From positions 36,737 to 100,736 of the forward strand of contig CAWZYM010000257.1 in assembly GCA_963966185.1 (NCBI GenBank): a DNA stretch of 64,000 bases, written 5' to 3'. This document shows, in pieces, positions 1-10,620 of the stretch (positions are counted from its first letter, which is position 1; every line of letters starts with the position of its first letter). The notes under the pieces were generated by a model that was given only the letters and a program-made list of their open reading frames with translations, made no database searches and was not told where the DNA came from. The stretch comes from Rhabditoides inermis. Lineage: Eukaryota; Nematoda; Chromadorea; Rhabditida; Rhabditidae. Position numbers and translations under genes: made by a program.

Positions 1-1360
1 CGTCATTGAGCCAGTGAAAAGTGTATAGATCGAAAGATGTCAATTTGAAACAGCCACTTTGCATCGAAATATCTCGATGAGTGAAATAAATTTTACTGTG
101 ATATTTTGTATACAGATTAACAATATATTGATACGTATAAATCCAAAAGTTCGTTTATCCATACTCAGTGTGACTGCAATCACAGCGGCTTCTTTTCATG
201 CTGAATCGTGTTTCTCACATGGGCACCCGGGTGTCAATTTGAATGATGAAAATGAGATTGAATTATGCTTTCCGGGCAAATCATACATGCTGAATTTAAT
301 GGTGTTATTGGTTTATTTTTAGTTTGATCAGATAACGATATATAATCAATGTCACGCTATGTCACGGCCCGGGCCGGGACGTCACGGCCGAATGGTCAAA
401 GCTTGTGATCGGGACAGTACTACGCTCTCATTTCTTACGAATATGGAAACAGAAACTTAGATGAGACCGACCTGTCACGGTTGTGGCGCGAGCGATTCCG
501 CGTTGATACGGGCGCCGAGGAAGGCCGAGCAGGCCGATCGCTGGGTGGCTGCTCTCGGTCTGAAAGAAACGTTACAAAACGTTACAAACTGAAAGAAACG
601 TTACCACGGCTCGATACAATGTTCGGCATAATAATAGGAGACTGGTGCAAAGATCCTACCGTAACCCAACCCTTGGCAAAGTGCCAAATCATAACAAAAC
701 GAAAAATAGCCCCCCCCAATCCCCTAAGTTAACAAGTAACACCGGAATTTATAACACTTATCGCAAATAATACAACAACGCAAATGAGCAGTTTGGCGTT
801 CTTGAACTTGGACTTGATCTTGAACTTGGATTTGATCTTGAACTTGGGCTTGGTCTCGGACCTTTCATCAAGCAAGAAAGTGACCTGAAAACATATATTA
901 GATGAGAAGCATTGCATGAAACATACCTTTCTTTGGCGACGCAGAGAAGAGACATTGACGGCACATCTAAGATCAAATCACAATCAAAGATAAGCACAGA
1001 GTGCTCGCATTCAAAAGCGAATCACAACCACACACAAAACACCGAATACATCAAAAAGTTTTATTACATTGAACTATTCAAAATCATATAATCATCGAAT
1101 AATGTAACAATCACAAATCACAATGCACAATACAAACCAACTCACCTACATAAGTCGTTGCTCTTGTTCTTCCGTTGATATCCAAAATCCCAGCATGACT
1201 GAAGATCTGAAACAAGGAATTGTAGATATAAAATAAAACAAAATTATGAGGAAAACTCGCGTAGGACATGCAAGTAAGGAAAATTTCACACTTTCATATC
1301 AATACATCACATTTGCACACTCGGAATGCAACAAAATGACATGAAACTAAGTAAAAACAA
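1..1360. other. Non-coding flank, no gene recognised
   Basis: No open frame here looks protein-like or has a coherent exon structure. A GC-rich palindromic patch lies near 362-390 (CGGCCCGGGCCGG). Near 800-850 a degenerate ~24-bp tandem repeat alternates TTGAACTTGGA and TTGATC; it gives a Lys/Phe-rich frame on the minus strand that I treat as a repeat artefact. Confidence 0.5.
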
Positions 1361-1893
1361 CACGGCGAGTCGACAGTTGAAATAGGGCTAGTCAAATGAT
1401 CAGAGTGAAGGAAATATGTCTCATCGGCTCGATATGATACTTATTTTGATTTTTTGATACATTTCTTGTGTTAATACGATACATGAACTACTGAAGAAAA
1501 ATAATAATGCAATTTGGTTTTCTAAATGTTGATAATTCGAGTAGTGAAAAGTGATTTTTGATTCATCTCACCCAATATTAACTTTTTCTTGACTTTTGTT
1601 GTATTTCTACTTTCATAATAGACTGCTTGAGACGTTAACGGAGAAACATTTCAAAAAATGTTGCTCAATAAGGAACTAGCTATTGAGACATATTTTGTAC
1701 AAAAACGCTCCGTTAATGCCTCGAGAACAGTGTTTTGTTTCATATTATGAAGTTTCAAAACAAAATTTTAACTTACAACCGAAATGAATCAAATTTAGTG
1801 GAAAAATTCAAATTTTCAAACTTGCCGCCGTTGAATTCCCGTTAGTCAAGACACTTTTCTATTTCACATTTTCAACACAGTCGACTTGCCGTG
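1361..1893. repeat. Old palindromic element (MITE-like)
   Basis: The outer ends are inverted copies: CACGGCGAGTCGACAGT on the left and, reverse-complemented, CACGGCAAGTCGACTGT on the right. Matching blocks continue inward, such as TTGATTCAT and CTTCATAATA. They reach the best-preserved core, TTAACGGAG against CTCCGTTAA, around a centre near 1680. The arms are degenerate, so this looks like an old hairpin-type miniature element. I see no coding capacity and no clear target duplication. Confidence 0.55.
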
Positions 1894-2675
1894 ACAACGT
1901 ACAGAAATACACATTCAACAAAATAAGTCAAAAATAAGCAAAATCAAAACGAAACAAATAAAATCGTACACCTCAATGAAAATACGGAATGACGAATATT
2001 CGTCTAAAAATAATAACAGTAAAAATTTTCCCACCGCGAAAGAAATTGTTCCCCGCACGAATACACACCGCTCCTCACGCTATTCGTAGTGCGAGAATCG
2101 GTATACCGTAACCAAAGTCAGTAAAAGAGACGCCAACTGGTGACAATAGTCACCATGATTTTTTCGCCCTCAAAGTTATTTGTTGATTTATTATTTTATC
2201 GTGTTTGTATAAGTTAAATGCGTTTATTTCCTTATAAAAAAGAACACTAATTCAATTAGTAGTGTTCTCAAACGTACTTGATGCGTTGAAAGTGTGAATG
2301 TGCTAAGGTTACCGTTACCGGTAACGAAGAACGACCGAACACTTGCAGGCTTGTATTGTGCTAGTGCTGTTGTTCTGATAACGGAGGCTTTTATGAATGT
2401 GTTTAAGTTCATTTTTGCTCGATTTATTGATACGAAAAGTGAATATGTGCAATTTCAGTGTGGTGCAATGCGGTACAGTGGGATAGTAGCGGCTCGTTGT
2501 CGTGGTGCTATGATGGGCGGATGGGCGCGGACAGTTGCAAGGCAACGAGGTTGGTTGAACAATAGGTATTTTGGATAATTGCTCTTTAAACTGTTCTTTG
2601 GTTTATCCTCGTGACCGTGTGGCGCCGTTGAAGAGAGGATGTTCAGCATCGTCGTCAACAAGTCCTCAAGACAAC
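1894..2675. other. Upstream region of the 545-aa gene
   Basis: No coding exon is recognised. A short perfect palindrome CGTTACCGGTAACG lies near 2311-2325. The region ends at the ATG of the split gene and presumably holds its promoter and 5' UTR, but I see no convincing TATA box or trans-splice site. Confidence 0.4.
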
Positions 2676-3039
2676 ATGAGCGAGAGCAAGGCAAGTGGTA
2701 GAAACACAGATTGTGAGGGAATAGGTGAGTTTATTTTTGTTTTCGTTCGTATACTTGTTTCTCGACAGCTTATGCAGTGTTGTATACATACTTTTAAATA
2801 AAGTATTTGTTTTTGAAGTGTATGGGACCATTGACTTGTCTTGGCTTGTCTAATGGCCGATTGGTTTTACAACCATGTGATATCTCATGATGTTATAACC
2901 GTTATTGTGTCTCTAGCTCTGATTTCATATAAGTCATGCATACACGATCGGGGCGACCGGCGCCGCCACCTTCTGCGCCAAGTACAAGGAGAAAGGTGAG
3001 TGACTGATTAACAGTTGTGTTTATGTGTTTATTTATCTG

Positions 3040-3074
<35 letters not shown>

Positions 3075-5011
3075 TTCTCTTCTCCTCTTCTCCTGTGTTC
3101 CCCCTGCCTCTCTCCCCTGCCTCCCCCCCTGCCTCTCCCCCTGCCTCTCCCCCTGCCTCTCCCCCTGCCTCTCCCCCTGCCTCTCCCCCTGCCTCTCCCC
3201 CTGCCTCTCCCCCTGCCTCTCCCTCTGCCTCCCCCTCTGCCTCTCCCCCTGTCTCTCCCCCTGTCTCTCCCCCTGCCTCTCACTGCCTCTCCCCCTGCCT
3301 CTCTTCCTGCCTCTCCCTGCCTCTCCCCCTGCCTCTCCCCCCTGCACCCCCCCATGCCTCTCCTCCTGCCTCTCACCCTTGCCCCCCCCTGCCTCTCCCC
3401 CTGCCTCTCCTCCTGCCTCCCCCCTGCCTCTCCCCTTGCCTCTCCCCCTGCCTCTCACTGCCCTTCCCCCCTGCACCCCCATGCCTTTCCTCCTGCCTCT
3501 CCCCCTGTCTCTCCCCGTTGCCCCCCCCTGCCTCCTCCCCCTGCCTCTCCCCCTGCCTCTCCCCCTGCCTCCCCCCTGCCTCTCCCCCTGCCTCTCACTG
3601 CCCTTCCCCCCTGCACCCCCCATGCCTTTCCTCCTGCCTCTCCCCCTGTCTCTCCCCGTTGCCCCCCCCCCCCTGCCTCCCCCTGTCTCCCCCCATGCCT
3701 CACCCCTGCCTCTCCCTGCCTCCCCCATGCCTCTCCCCTGCCTCTCACTGCCCTTCCCCCCTGCACCCCCCATGCCTTTCCTCCTGCCTCTCCCCCTGTC
3801 TCTCCCCGTTGCCCCCCCTGCCTCCTCCCCCTGCCTCCCCCTGCCTCCCCCCATGCCTCACCCCTGCCTCTCCCTGCCTCCCCCATGCCTCTCCCCCTGC
3901 CTCTCCCTGCCTCCCCCCTGCCTCTCTCTCCTTGACTCTTTCTCTTTGTTTTTTGACTCTCTCCCCTATCTCTCTATCCTCTCCCTCTAATGTGTATACT
4001 TTTGTATCATAGCCGTGTATTGCAGAGAGGAGAGGGAAAGAAGGCTGAACAAGTGGCGGATGGAGAGGAACTGCGAGCACATGGAGAGAAAGAAGTACAA
4101 GAAGAGCAACACGACCACGTGGTATGTTGGCTGTTGTGTTTATTGGTGATGTTACTCACTTTATTGTCCCGTCCGTTCCCTCTGTTTACTAACATAATTG
4201 TAATATTTTATAGATATTGTACTTACAGTTCCGAGTGAGGCGAGTGAGGAGTGCATCATCGGGAAGGAGGCAGGATGGAGGAGGAACGACTTTGATATTT
4301 TTGATTGTTTTGATGTCGTCTGTTTTGATGGTTTAAATTATGATGGTCAAACTTTGATAAATGGTACTATACTGAAATGTTGGCTGGGATATTGGGTGGC
4401 ATGTGACATGTGACATGATTGATTGAATGTTGGCATGATTGCATTTCATTGTTGACGACTTTATTGATTGGTTAATCGATTGTTGGGGTTGGCATGATTT
4501 CGACATCGGCATGCTTCTCGGCATGATCCTGCAATAAAATTTATACAATAGCTGTTGAAAGTCGGTGTGGGTGACTGATAGGGTGATTTCAGACTCCTGT
4601 CTCTCGCTCCGGCACCCGAATGTCTCTGCGGCAGAGAGGGAAAATACAGCATATGGTTGCGGTGAGACGTGCAAACCGAGAGGCGCGCTCCCAACTTCCG
4701 AACGATGACAACGCGTCTCTACACGCGAGTGACGGTGGGATGGATTGGCAGGGGATGGGAGAAGGAGACGAGATGGATTGGCAGGGGATGGGAGAAGGAG
4801 ACGAGATGGCTGGTGGTATGGACACGGACGGAGAAGAGGGTGTCAAGGATAGTGACGCTGGAGAGATGCTAGAGGAAGGAAGCAGTTCGGGTGACGATTC
4901 GAAGTCTAGCTCGTATGATGAATCTTCTTCCGATGGTGACCAAGAAGAGGAGGTTCCGGCACAACCGAAACCAGCGGAGAAGAAGATGCTCCTTGACTTT
5001 GAGGATGATAG
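2676..5011 (+). CDS. Acidic nuclear-type protein, 5' half (split by retrotransposon)
   Basis: Unrecognised gene. Proposed exons are 2676-2724, 2934-2995, 4026-4121 and 4593-5011, with phases 1, 0 and 0, so the frame is continuous. The start is the first ATG (MSESKASGR) ahead of a GTGAGT donor. The product begins with a basic Pro/Arg-rich stretch (SGRPAPPPSAPSTRRK), then a Glu/Lys-rich exon, then a Ser/Asp/Glu-rich exon with a tandem 11-residue duplication (MDWQGMGEGDE). This composition is typical of a disordered nuclear protein. A tiny optional exon near 4214-4243 cannot be excluded. The frame is interrupted at 5011 by the LTR element and resumes at 16938 in the same phase; the two parts of exon 5 sum to exactly 246 codons. 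Function is unknown. Confidence 0.6.
3060..3925. repeat. CT tract and 12-bp C-rich minisatellite in intron 3
   Basis: A CT microsatellite (about 3040-3085) leads into roughly 0.8 kb of degenerate CCCCCTGCCTCT units, with higher-order duplications sharing a CCCTGCACCCCCCATGCC variant. All three forward frames and the reverse frames stay open only because the unit length is a multiple of three and lacks stops. It lies between splice sites at 2996 and 4025, so it is intronic. Confidence 0.9.
5008..5011. repeat. Target site duplication, left copy
   Basis: ATAG directly precedes the 5' LTR and is repeated at 16934-16937 directly after the 3' LTR. Removing one copy plus the element restores a continuous codon phase in the host exon, which supports a 4-bp duplication. 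Confidence 0.85.
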
Positions 5012-5608
5012 TGTGACAGAGAGAGTATCTCTGTCTGTCGCATCTCGCTCTGCGAGAGAGATGCTTACTCGACTCTAGTCTGATCACTCATTGCAGCCAA
5101 CGGCACGACGGGTGATCTACCGATACACCGGCGGGAACGCGGCCGATCGACTGATAACAAGCGGGAAGAGACGGGACTCGTGTCGTCCGTCCATTGGCCG
5201 AGACGCCACTACATGCCCCGCCCCCTTCCCTATATAAGCCACCCTCACCACTCAGTCGGGGGTTCAGTACGGCGGTAGCTGATACTCAGATGCCAGTCCT
5301 GAGACCTTAGGTCCCACCATAGACCACCTGAGGGGTGCCGTCCCCGCGTCCACATTGGGGTTTACCCCGTTCCCTATCCATTTCTCATGTGTGCTTGTTA
5401 TGCGAGATAAAGATGCCAAAACATCTGTTCTTGTATTGCATTCACATTATGTCCCACGGGAACTAATGTGGACTTTGGGGTTGTTATCAACGGTAGTAGT
5501 TGCGGTTTGATATCGAAGTCCTCTGGGTTGGCGCATCCGCTCACGCGGATGACCCTAACAGGTAGGTCCTGGGCAGACCGGCGTTTACACGTCCAAACAC
5601 CTGTCACT
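5012..5608 (+). repeat. 5' LTR
   Basis: It begins TGTGACAG and ends CTGTCACT, a near-perfect terminal inverted pair. It contains a TATATAA box at 5231-5237 and one copy of the GC-rich hairpin motif at 5327-5350. It matches 16337-16933 except at one position. Length and offset (11325) are constant along the whole repeat. Confidence 0.95.
5231..5237 (+). promoter_or_regulatory. LTR TATA box
   Basis: TATATAA sits in a GC-rich context (after CCCCGCCCCCTTCCC) within the U3-like part of the LTR, the expected place for the element promoter. The 3' LTR carries the same box at 16556-16562. Confidence 0.6.
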
Positions 5609-5843
5609 GATAGCAGCGAGTTCGGTTTTATAGTAACTAGTTCTTACTTTACAGATTAGCTACCTGTTTAGAACTTTTTTTACACGATCCACCGATCGAT
5701 TGTAGTGTGACCCCGCCCCTCTCCTTCATCCCCCGCGCCCAGCAATCCAGCTGCGGTACGAGAGAGAGAGAGAAGAGAGAGAGGGTGCGATCGATTTCAG
5801 GTCAGGTAAAGTTGATCAATTGATACGTGACCGGCGCTGTATC

Positions 5844-6486
5844 ATGAGCAGCGACGGACTATCTCTTCGCTCCCTGGTCATCTTCTGTTGTACATCGACC
5901 CCGGAGAGGAGAACGATGAGGTGAGTGTGGTGTACTGTAGTTTGTGTTTTGGTACTGTAGTTACTGTAGCAATACGGTAGCGGTACAGTACCCATGTTTT
6001 GTCTCGTTTAAACGCGCTTTCTGCGGCTCCGGCTGGCAGGAAGTGCCCGTTGTGGGCGAGTCAAATCGATGACTCCACACACTCTTCCAGTACAACTACT
6101 CATACTAGTTTTCCGGTTTTGTTTTGTAGTAATGGTTTTTAATTATACCGTAGAGCGGGTAATGCTTTTTCAGCAACGTAACAGTTACAATCCCCCGTTT
6201 AGATGGGTGGAGAGAGGGAGAGAGAGAACGACCCAGCGTAGGCCCTATTTTCTCTCACACCCTCTCTGCCCTTGTGTCTAGACGGCTCGCCGCGTTCAAA
6301 GAACGCGCAGAGTGCAATGTCCGCTCTCGAGTGTGCACTGATCACGCCATTCGTCCGAGCAGACTACGCACAAGCGCCCGCCATTCGCCTTGCCATTCCG
6401 GCGACGCTCTAGTGATGGCAGCGGCTGCGGCGACTAGGGAGGTGACGTCACTTGTGGAGACGTGCCCGCACAAGGACTACATGGAG
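5844..6486 (+). CDS. Possible spliced leader ORF in the retrotransposon
   Basis: Two candidate exons, 5844-5920 and 6282-6486, join in frame (donor GTGAGT, acceptor TGTCTAG) to give about 93 codons starting MSSDGLSLRSL; a second donor GTGGGT follows at 6487. The product has Arg-rich and Cys-containing stretches and no motif I know. No convincing next exon was found, so this could be a chance open frame around genuine leader splice sites. It lies between the 5' LTR and Gag. Confidence 0.25.
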
Positions 6487-6783
6487 GTGGGTTGTTTTAC
6501 CACTTTGTTTTTGTCCGATTTATTAAGTCTACGTGACTAGTTATTGGGGTTTTGTGCACTACTAACTAGCGGTACCATGGTAGTCACCAGTATCGCGCCT
6601 ATATAGGCGGGATGGGAACGCGCGGCGGTGGGACGCAATGCGAGAACCCTGCCCCGGCGCGCGCAGAGGATGGGCCTGACGTTGTGCCCTACCCTCAAAC
6701 AACTGCCCCCAGATGCGGAGATTGAGTGGTATTTGCATATGTAAAGCGCTCTTTCAATGTAACGGGACAGAGACTGCCCTGGC

Positions 6784-7244
6784 CTAGCCCAGCCGAGGGA
6801 CCTCCCCAAAGATCTCCGGGATCGGCGGAGGATCTGTGGCCGTGGGTTGGGGGATGACCTTCGCCTGAGGATACACATTGGTGGCTTGTGTAGAAGATTT
6901 TAGATTTGTGGTAGTGTGATAGGTGATGAACTGGTGTACACAGTAGTCACTTCCCTCTGCTATGCACTTGTTTAGAGTCGCCAGACGGTAGCTTGCAATC
7001 GGAGTAGCACCGAGCAAGGGCGCCTCCGTTCTCCTATGTTCGGAGGGGCGGTGACGCTGCCCATGAGTCGCCGAACGACCATATGTACTACAAACGGCTG
7101 ACGCACCGAGGGCGTGGACTGCAGGCGCTGGATCACGGATCCAGGACTTGCGCTGCTTAGGACCACCTCGGGAGAGAGAAGAGAGACTGAGCTGATCTCT
7201 TGGCGCCTTCCGCCGAGTCGAGCAGCCTGGATGGGACAGCTCAT
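6784..7244 (-). pseudogene. Antisense coding-like segment in the retrotransposon leader
   Basis: Two overlapping minus-strand frames (6784-7017 and 6972-7244) both have ordinary protein-like composition, unlike typical shadow frames. The downstream one includes a Cys-containing block (NKCIAEGSDYCVHQFITYH) and a Pro-rich tail ending in a stop. The upstream one runs into it with a one-frame offset near 6990-7020. This suggests a gene fragment of other origin carried backwards in the leader, with a frameshift or a missed splice. I do not recognise the family. Confidence 0.35.
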
Positions 7245-7606
7245 GATCTTCTATAGGTGTAGGTTTTTCTTCTGTGTGCTTTCCCCCATCACTCTCTATT
7301 TTTGCTTTTCTTTCTCTGCGCCCTCTCTCTATTTCGATATCGATTGGTCGCTGCCAGTCAACATTGTTTCCACATTGCTCTCTCTATTGCCGCATCCTCA
7401 TTGCGCGCTTATCTTTTCTCTCAATCATCACGCCATTTGCCTCACATCTTTTGTCGTGTTTCCGTGTATGTGTCTGTGTACGCGCCGCCAGTTTGAGTAA
7501 ACCCATGATACATCACAGTAATGTGGCGATTTCCAGGTCACACTCGCTCTTGTGGTTTCGATTTTCGCGTGGTATAGTTTTCGCTATTTCCATCCGTCTT
7601 TCTCTT

Positions 7607-7858
7607 CCTCGAGAGGTGCCATCCTCGCGTTCGCATTACATTCCATCCGTCTTTCTATTCCTTGAAGGGTGTCGTCCCTGCGTTCAAACCGAATAACCAC
7701 AACTTGTCGCAAAAGCCGCAAGGCCAGAGCGATCATCGGTCAACAACAAGGTAAACAGGTAAGCGGTGGGTGTATTGTGACTCGCTCATAATACACTGGT
7801 ATCTCTCTCTCTTTCTCCAGCATCTTTGTCTATTCCTGAAGGGTGCCGTCCCTGCGTC
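7607..7858 (+). promoter_or_regulatory. Three GC-rich hairpin motifs upstream of Gag
   Basis: Copies lie at 7607-7632, 7660-7685 and 7835-7858. Each is a variant of GGGGTGCCGTCCCC, a stem of G and C runs with a short loop, followed by GCGTC. The first two sit in a tandem duplication that includes a pyrimidine tract (TTCCATCCGTCTTTCT). All are preceded by pyrimidine-rich sequence. Function is unknown; splicing control, packaging or translation control are possibilities. Confidence 0.6.
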
Positions 7859-7959
7859 TCGACTTATATCTTTCCTTATAACAATCAACAGGATAACAGT
7901 CGAGTGGGGAGACAGACCAGCGGAAGTGAGCGAGAGTGAGATAGAGAACAGCGATCGAT

Positions 7960-10620
7960 ATGCCAGGTGAGCCATCCGGAAACAGCAGGTCGCCGGCGAC
8001 ACCGGCGCACCCCGAGTTCAACATGGACCAGTTCCTGCAGAACAACAGGCTGCAGAGGAGCGCGTTGGCAGAGCTGAACACTGCGGCGAGTGGCGTGAAG
8101 GACATCATCCTTCCTTCCGATCTGGCCGCGGTGCGCGACGCCATGACCAAGGCCGTCGCCGAAGCGTACATCAACGGAGACGACCAGGAGAAGGCGTTCA
8201 ACGAGGCGCTTGAGGCAATCCGCGCGAGAACTCAGGCGACCGATGCCGACATTCTCTCCATCAGTCAGCAGATTGCGGAGGTGCAGGCTATCTACGCGGA
8301 CGCCAGCTCGCCCGAGCGCCCGTCTACATTCACCGGCGAGAACCCGGCGGAGTGGAAGGGATTTAAGAGAAACTTTGAGGACATCATGCGAACCCGCAGT
8401 GTGCGCCTCACCACCGAGCGCAAAGCGGCCACGTTCAAGGGGTGTCTGCGCAGCTCCGCTCGCAACAGCATCGAAACGATGCCGGAAGCGGACAGAGACG
8501 ACTATGACAAGATCATCGCCTTCCTCGACAAGAGATACAACAGCGTGTCGGTGCAGCGCGCCGCACAGGCGCAGGTGCGCAACATTTTCATGAGAGAAGG
8601 TGAGTCTGTTCTGAACTTTGAGGATCGACTGCGCACCGCGTTCGAGACCGCGTATCCGAACGACCCGAGGAGCTACTTCAACAAGGCTCTTCTGGAAGCG
8701 TTTGTGATGAAACTGCCCCTCGAGATCAGCGCTCAGGTGCAGTTCGCCGACCCGGAGACACTGGATCAGGCAAGGGATCTCGCGTGCCGTGCGATCGCGA
8801 TTCGAGACGAAACCAACAGGATTCGGATGGAGAACGAGAGGGATCGTCAGGTGATGGTTGCAGCGATGCAAGCCAAGCAACAGCCGGTGGACGAGGTAGC
8901 CAATTTTTGTCTATATTGTTGGAAGGAGGGTCACGTGCTCTGTGACTGCCCTCTTCGAATGGAACAGGAGGAGAATGCGCGCCACCTGCACAACAACAAC
9001 TACGACGGAAACAACGGAGGGAACAGGAGAGTTCACAACAAGAAGAACAACAGGCACCAGCCCACTCAGAGCACGGTGCAGTGCTGGGAGTGTCACCAGC
9101 TTGGTCATTACAGGGATAGATGTCCCCTGAGGCAGCAGAACGCTCAGCACGCGCCGCAGCAGTATCAGCACGCGCCGCAGCAGTATCAGCAGCAGCCGGC
9201 GTCGCAGCCGCAACAGCGGTATGTTCAGCAGCAGCAGTTCTCACCGCAGCAGCAGTTCATGCCGCAGCAGCAGTTTATGCCGCAGCAACACTTTGCGCCG
9301 CAGCAACACTTTGCGCCGCAACAGCAGTCGCAACAGACGGGACGGCCTACTGTCCGCGTCGTCGACGCGTACTCATCCGACTCCCTTTCAGAGGTGGATG
9401 ATCTCCGTCGACAGCTGCAGAACGCCAAGACAGAGCTGGGATACATGACTGAAGCCAAGGATAACTTGACAACACAGGCGGCTCTTTATAAGAAGAGGAG
9501 CGAGGAGCTGCACGACCGCTGGGTGGACAAGGCTTCCGAGATGGCACCTCAGGTGAACACGCTGAGGGTGAGTGCCAGGAAGTCGAGTGGAGCCAAGGCC
9601 CACGTGGGTTTGCTTATGCTTGCAGCTATCACGCTTCTGATGGGAGGCGCGAGTGCGTGCGAGTGCGAGCAGATGGGCAACAACAGCAACAACGGCACGC
9701 CACAGGAGGTACCGATCACGATCCGGGGCCCGCTGCTGGTCATCAACCACTCGAGTATGATGAACCACGAAAGCGTTAGCTGGATGAGCATGATCATTGC
9801 AGGTGGATCCTGCCTGTGGGTAGCCTTGTGCTGTTTCTACCTGACGATCAGGATGTGTGGATACATTGTGCGTGGCAGGAGGACAAACACTCCGCACAAT
9901 CACGCAATCACTGAGACGTCGGAGGTGGACAACCACATCAACAACGAGGAGGACGGATCCGAGGAGACCGACTCCAGTCGCCCCATCACTCCGTTCTGGC
10001 AGGAGATGCGCGAGGAGGGGATGCTCGCCATCAGCACTACTGCTGAACAAAAGAGTGAGGGAGATGCGACGAGCGACGAAGAGCCGAACGACTCTTGCGT
10101 CGGACACACGGACGATACGGAGAGGGAGATCGAAGCCGCACTATGCGCGAACGACTCCGACAGGTACGCCACCATCGACTACAACAGGGTCATGCAGCAC
10201 TCGCCGGTCGAGTGGAGTACCGCGGTCACCCCTACGGGCGACACTGACGAGGAGCAGTTCTTCGACTCTCTCGAACCGGACACGGATATGGCGGACGTCA
10301 TGTACGCCGACAGGATGCGTCGCGGCATGTTTTCCTTGAACGTGCCATGCGAGATCAACGATTGCAGGATGCTCGCGCTGTTCGACACGGGAGCCAACGT
10401 GAGTGTGTGTCACACTTCAGTGGCGCCTCTCATTGGCGTGTTCAAATTCGACGCGCCCAGCATCGACGCGGCAACGGGACTTTCCGGCGGGCCAGTTGAG
10501 TTTGTGGGATCGAAGCTCATAAACATTAAGGTCAGCGGTATCAACTACCCCACCGTGGTGAACTTCTCTCGCACCATGGCCAAGCCGAGACGTGGAGGGA
10601 TACCAGATTATCCTCGGTAA
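7960..10620 (+). CDS. Retrotransposon Gag-protease polyprotein, 886 codons
   Basis: Gag capsid/nucleocapsid and the start of the aspartic protease. The capsid-like region (about residues 105-290) includes the FTGENPAEWKGF block typical of retrotransposon gag. Two zinc knuckles of form CX2CX4HX4C start near residues 317 and 375. A Gln-rich spacer and a coiled-coil-like stretch follow. Unusually, there are two hydrophobic segments near 548-566 and 611-636, with Cys residues and N-glycosylation sequons between them. The protease catalytic motif DTGA begins at residue 809. The frame ends within the protease; its C-terminal part continues in the +1 frame at about 10590. Confidence 0.88.
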   Translation: MPGEPSGNSRSPATPAHPEFNMDQFLQNNRLQRSALAELNTAASGVKDIILPSDLAAVRDAMTKAVAEAYINGDDQEKAFNEALEAIRARTQATDADILSISQQIAEVQAIYADASSPERPSTFTGENPAEWKGFKRNFEDIMRTRSVRLTTERKAATFKGCLRSSARNSIETMPEADRDDYDKIIAFLDKRYNSVSVQRAAQAQVRNIFMREGESVLNFEDRLRTAFETAYPNDPRSYFNKALLEAFVMKLPLEISAQVQFADPETLDQARDLACRAIAIRDETNRIRMENERDRQVMVAAMQAKQQPVDEVANFCLYCWKEGHVLCDCPLRMEQEENARHLHNNNYDGNNGGNRRVHNKKNNRHQPTQSTVQCWECHQLGHYRDRCPLRQQNAQHAPQQYQHAPQQYQQQPASQPQQRYVQQQQFSPQQQFMPQQQFMPQQHFAPQQHFAPQQQSQQTGRPTVRVVDAYSSDSLSEVDDLRRQLQNAKTELGYMTEAKDNLTTQAALYKKRSEELHDRWVDKASEMAPQVNTLRVSARKSSGAKAHVGLLMLAAITLLMGGASACECEQMGNNSNNGTPQEVPITIRGPLLVINHSSMMNHESVSWMSMIIAGGSCLWVALCCFYLTIRMCGYIVRGRRTNTPHNHAITETSEVDNHINNEEDGSEETDSSRPITPFWQEMREEGMLAISTTAEQKSEGDATSDEEPNDSCVGHTDDTEREIEAALCANDSDRYATIDYNRVMQHSPVEWSTAVTPTGDTDEEQFFDSLEPDTDMADVMYADRMRRGMFSLNVPCEINDCRMLALFDTGANVSVCHTSVAPLIGVFKFDAPSIDAATGLSGGPVEFVGSKLINIKVSGINYPTVVNFSRTMAKPRRGGIPDYPR

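Noticed and set aside
729..917. Minus-strand frame with Lys/Phe repeats and a hydrophobic tail
   Set aside because: The Lys/Phe part is a short tandem DNA repeat, and there is no splice or promoter context.
3015..4012. Long open frames (over 300 codons) on both strands rich in Pro/Leu/Ser or Gly/Arg
   Set aside because: They are translations of the 12-bp C-rich minisatellite inside an intron; all frames are open for compositional reasons.
6540..6790. Possible small nuclear or spliced-leader RNA gene in the leader
   Set aside because: GC-rich and locally foldable, but no Sm site, spliced-leader exon or U-RNA signature could be matched.
7885..8880. 331-codon minus-strand frame over Gag
   Set aside because: GC-rich shadow of Gag, with no motif; the plus frame has zinc knuckles and capsid blocks.
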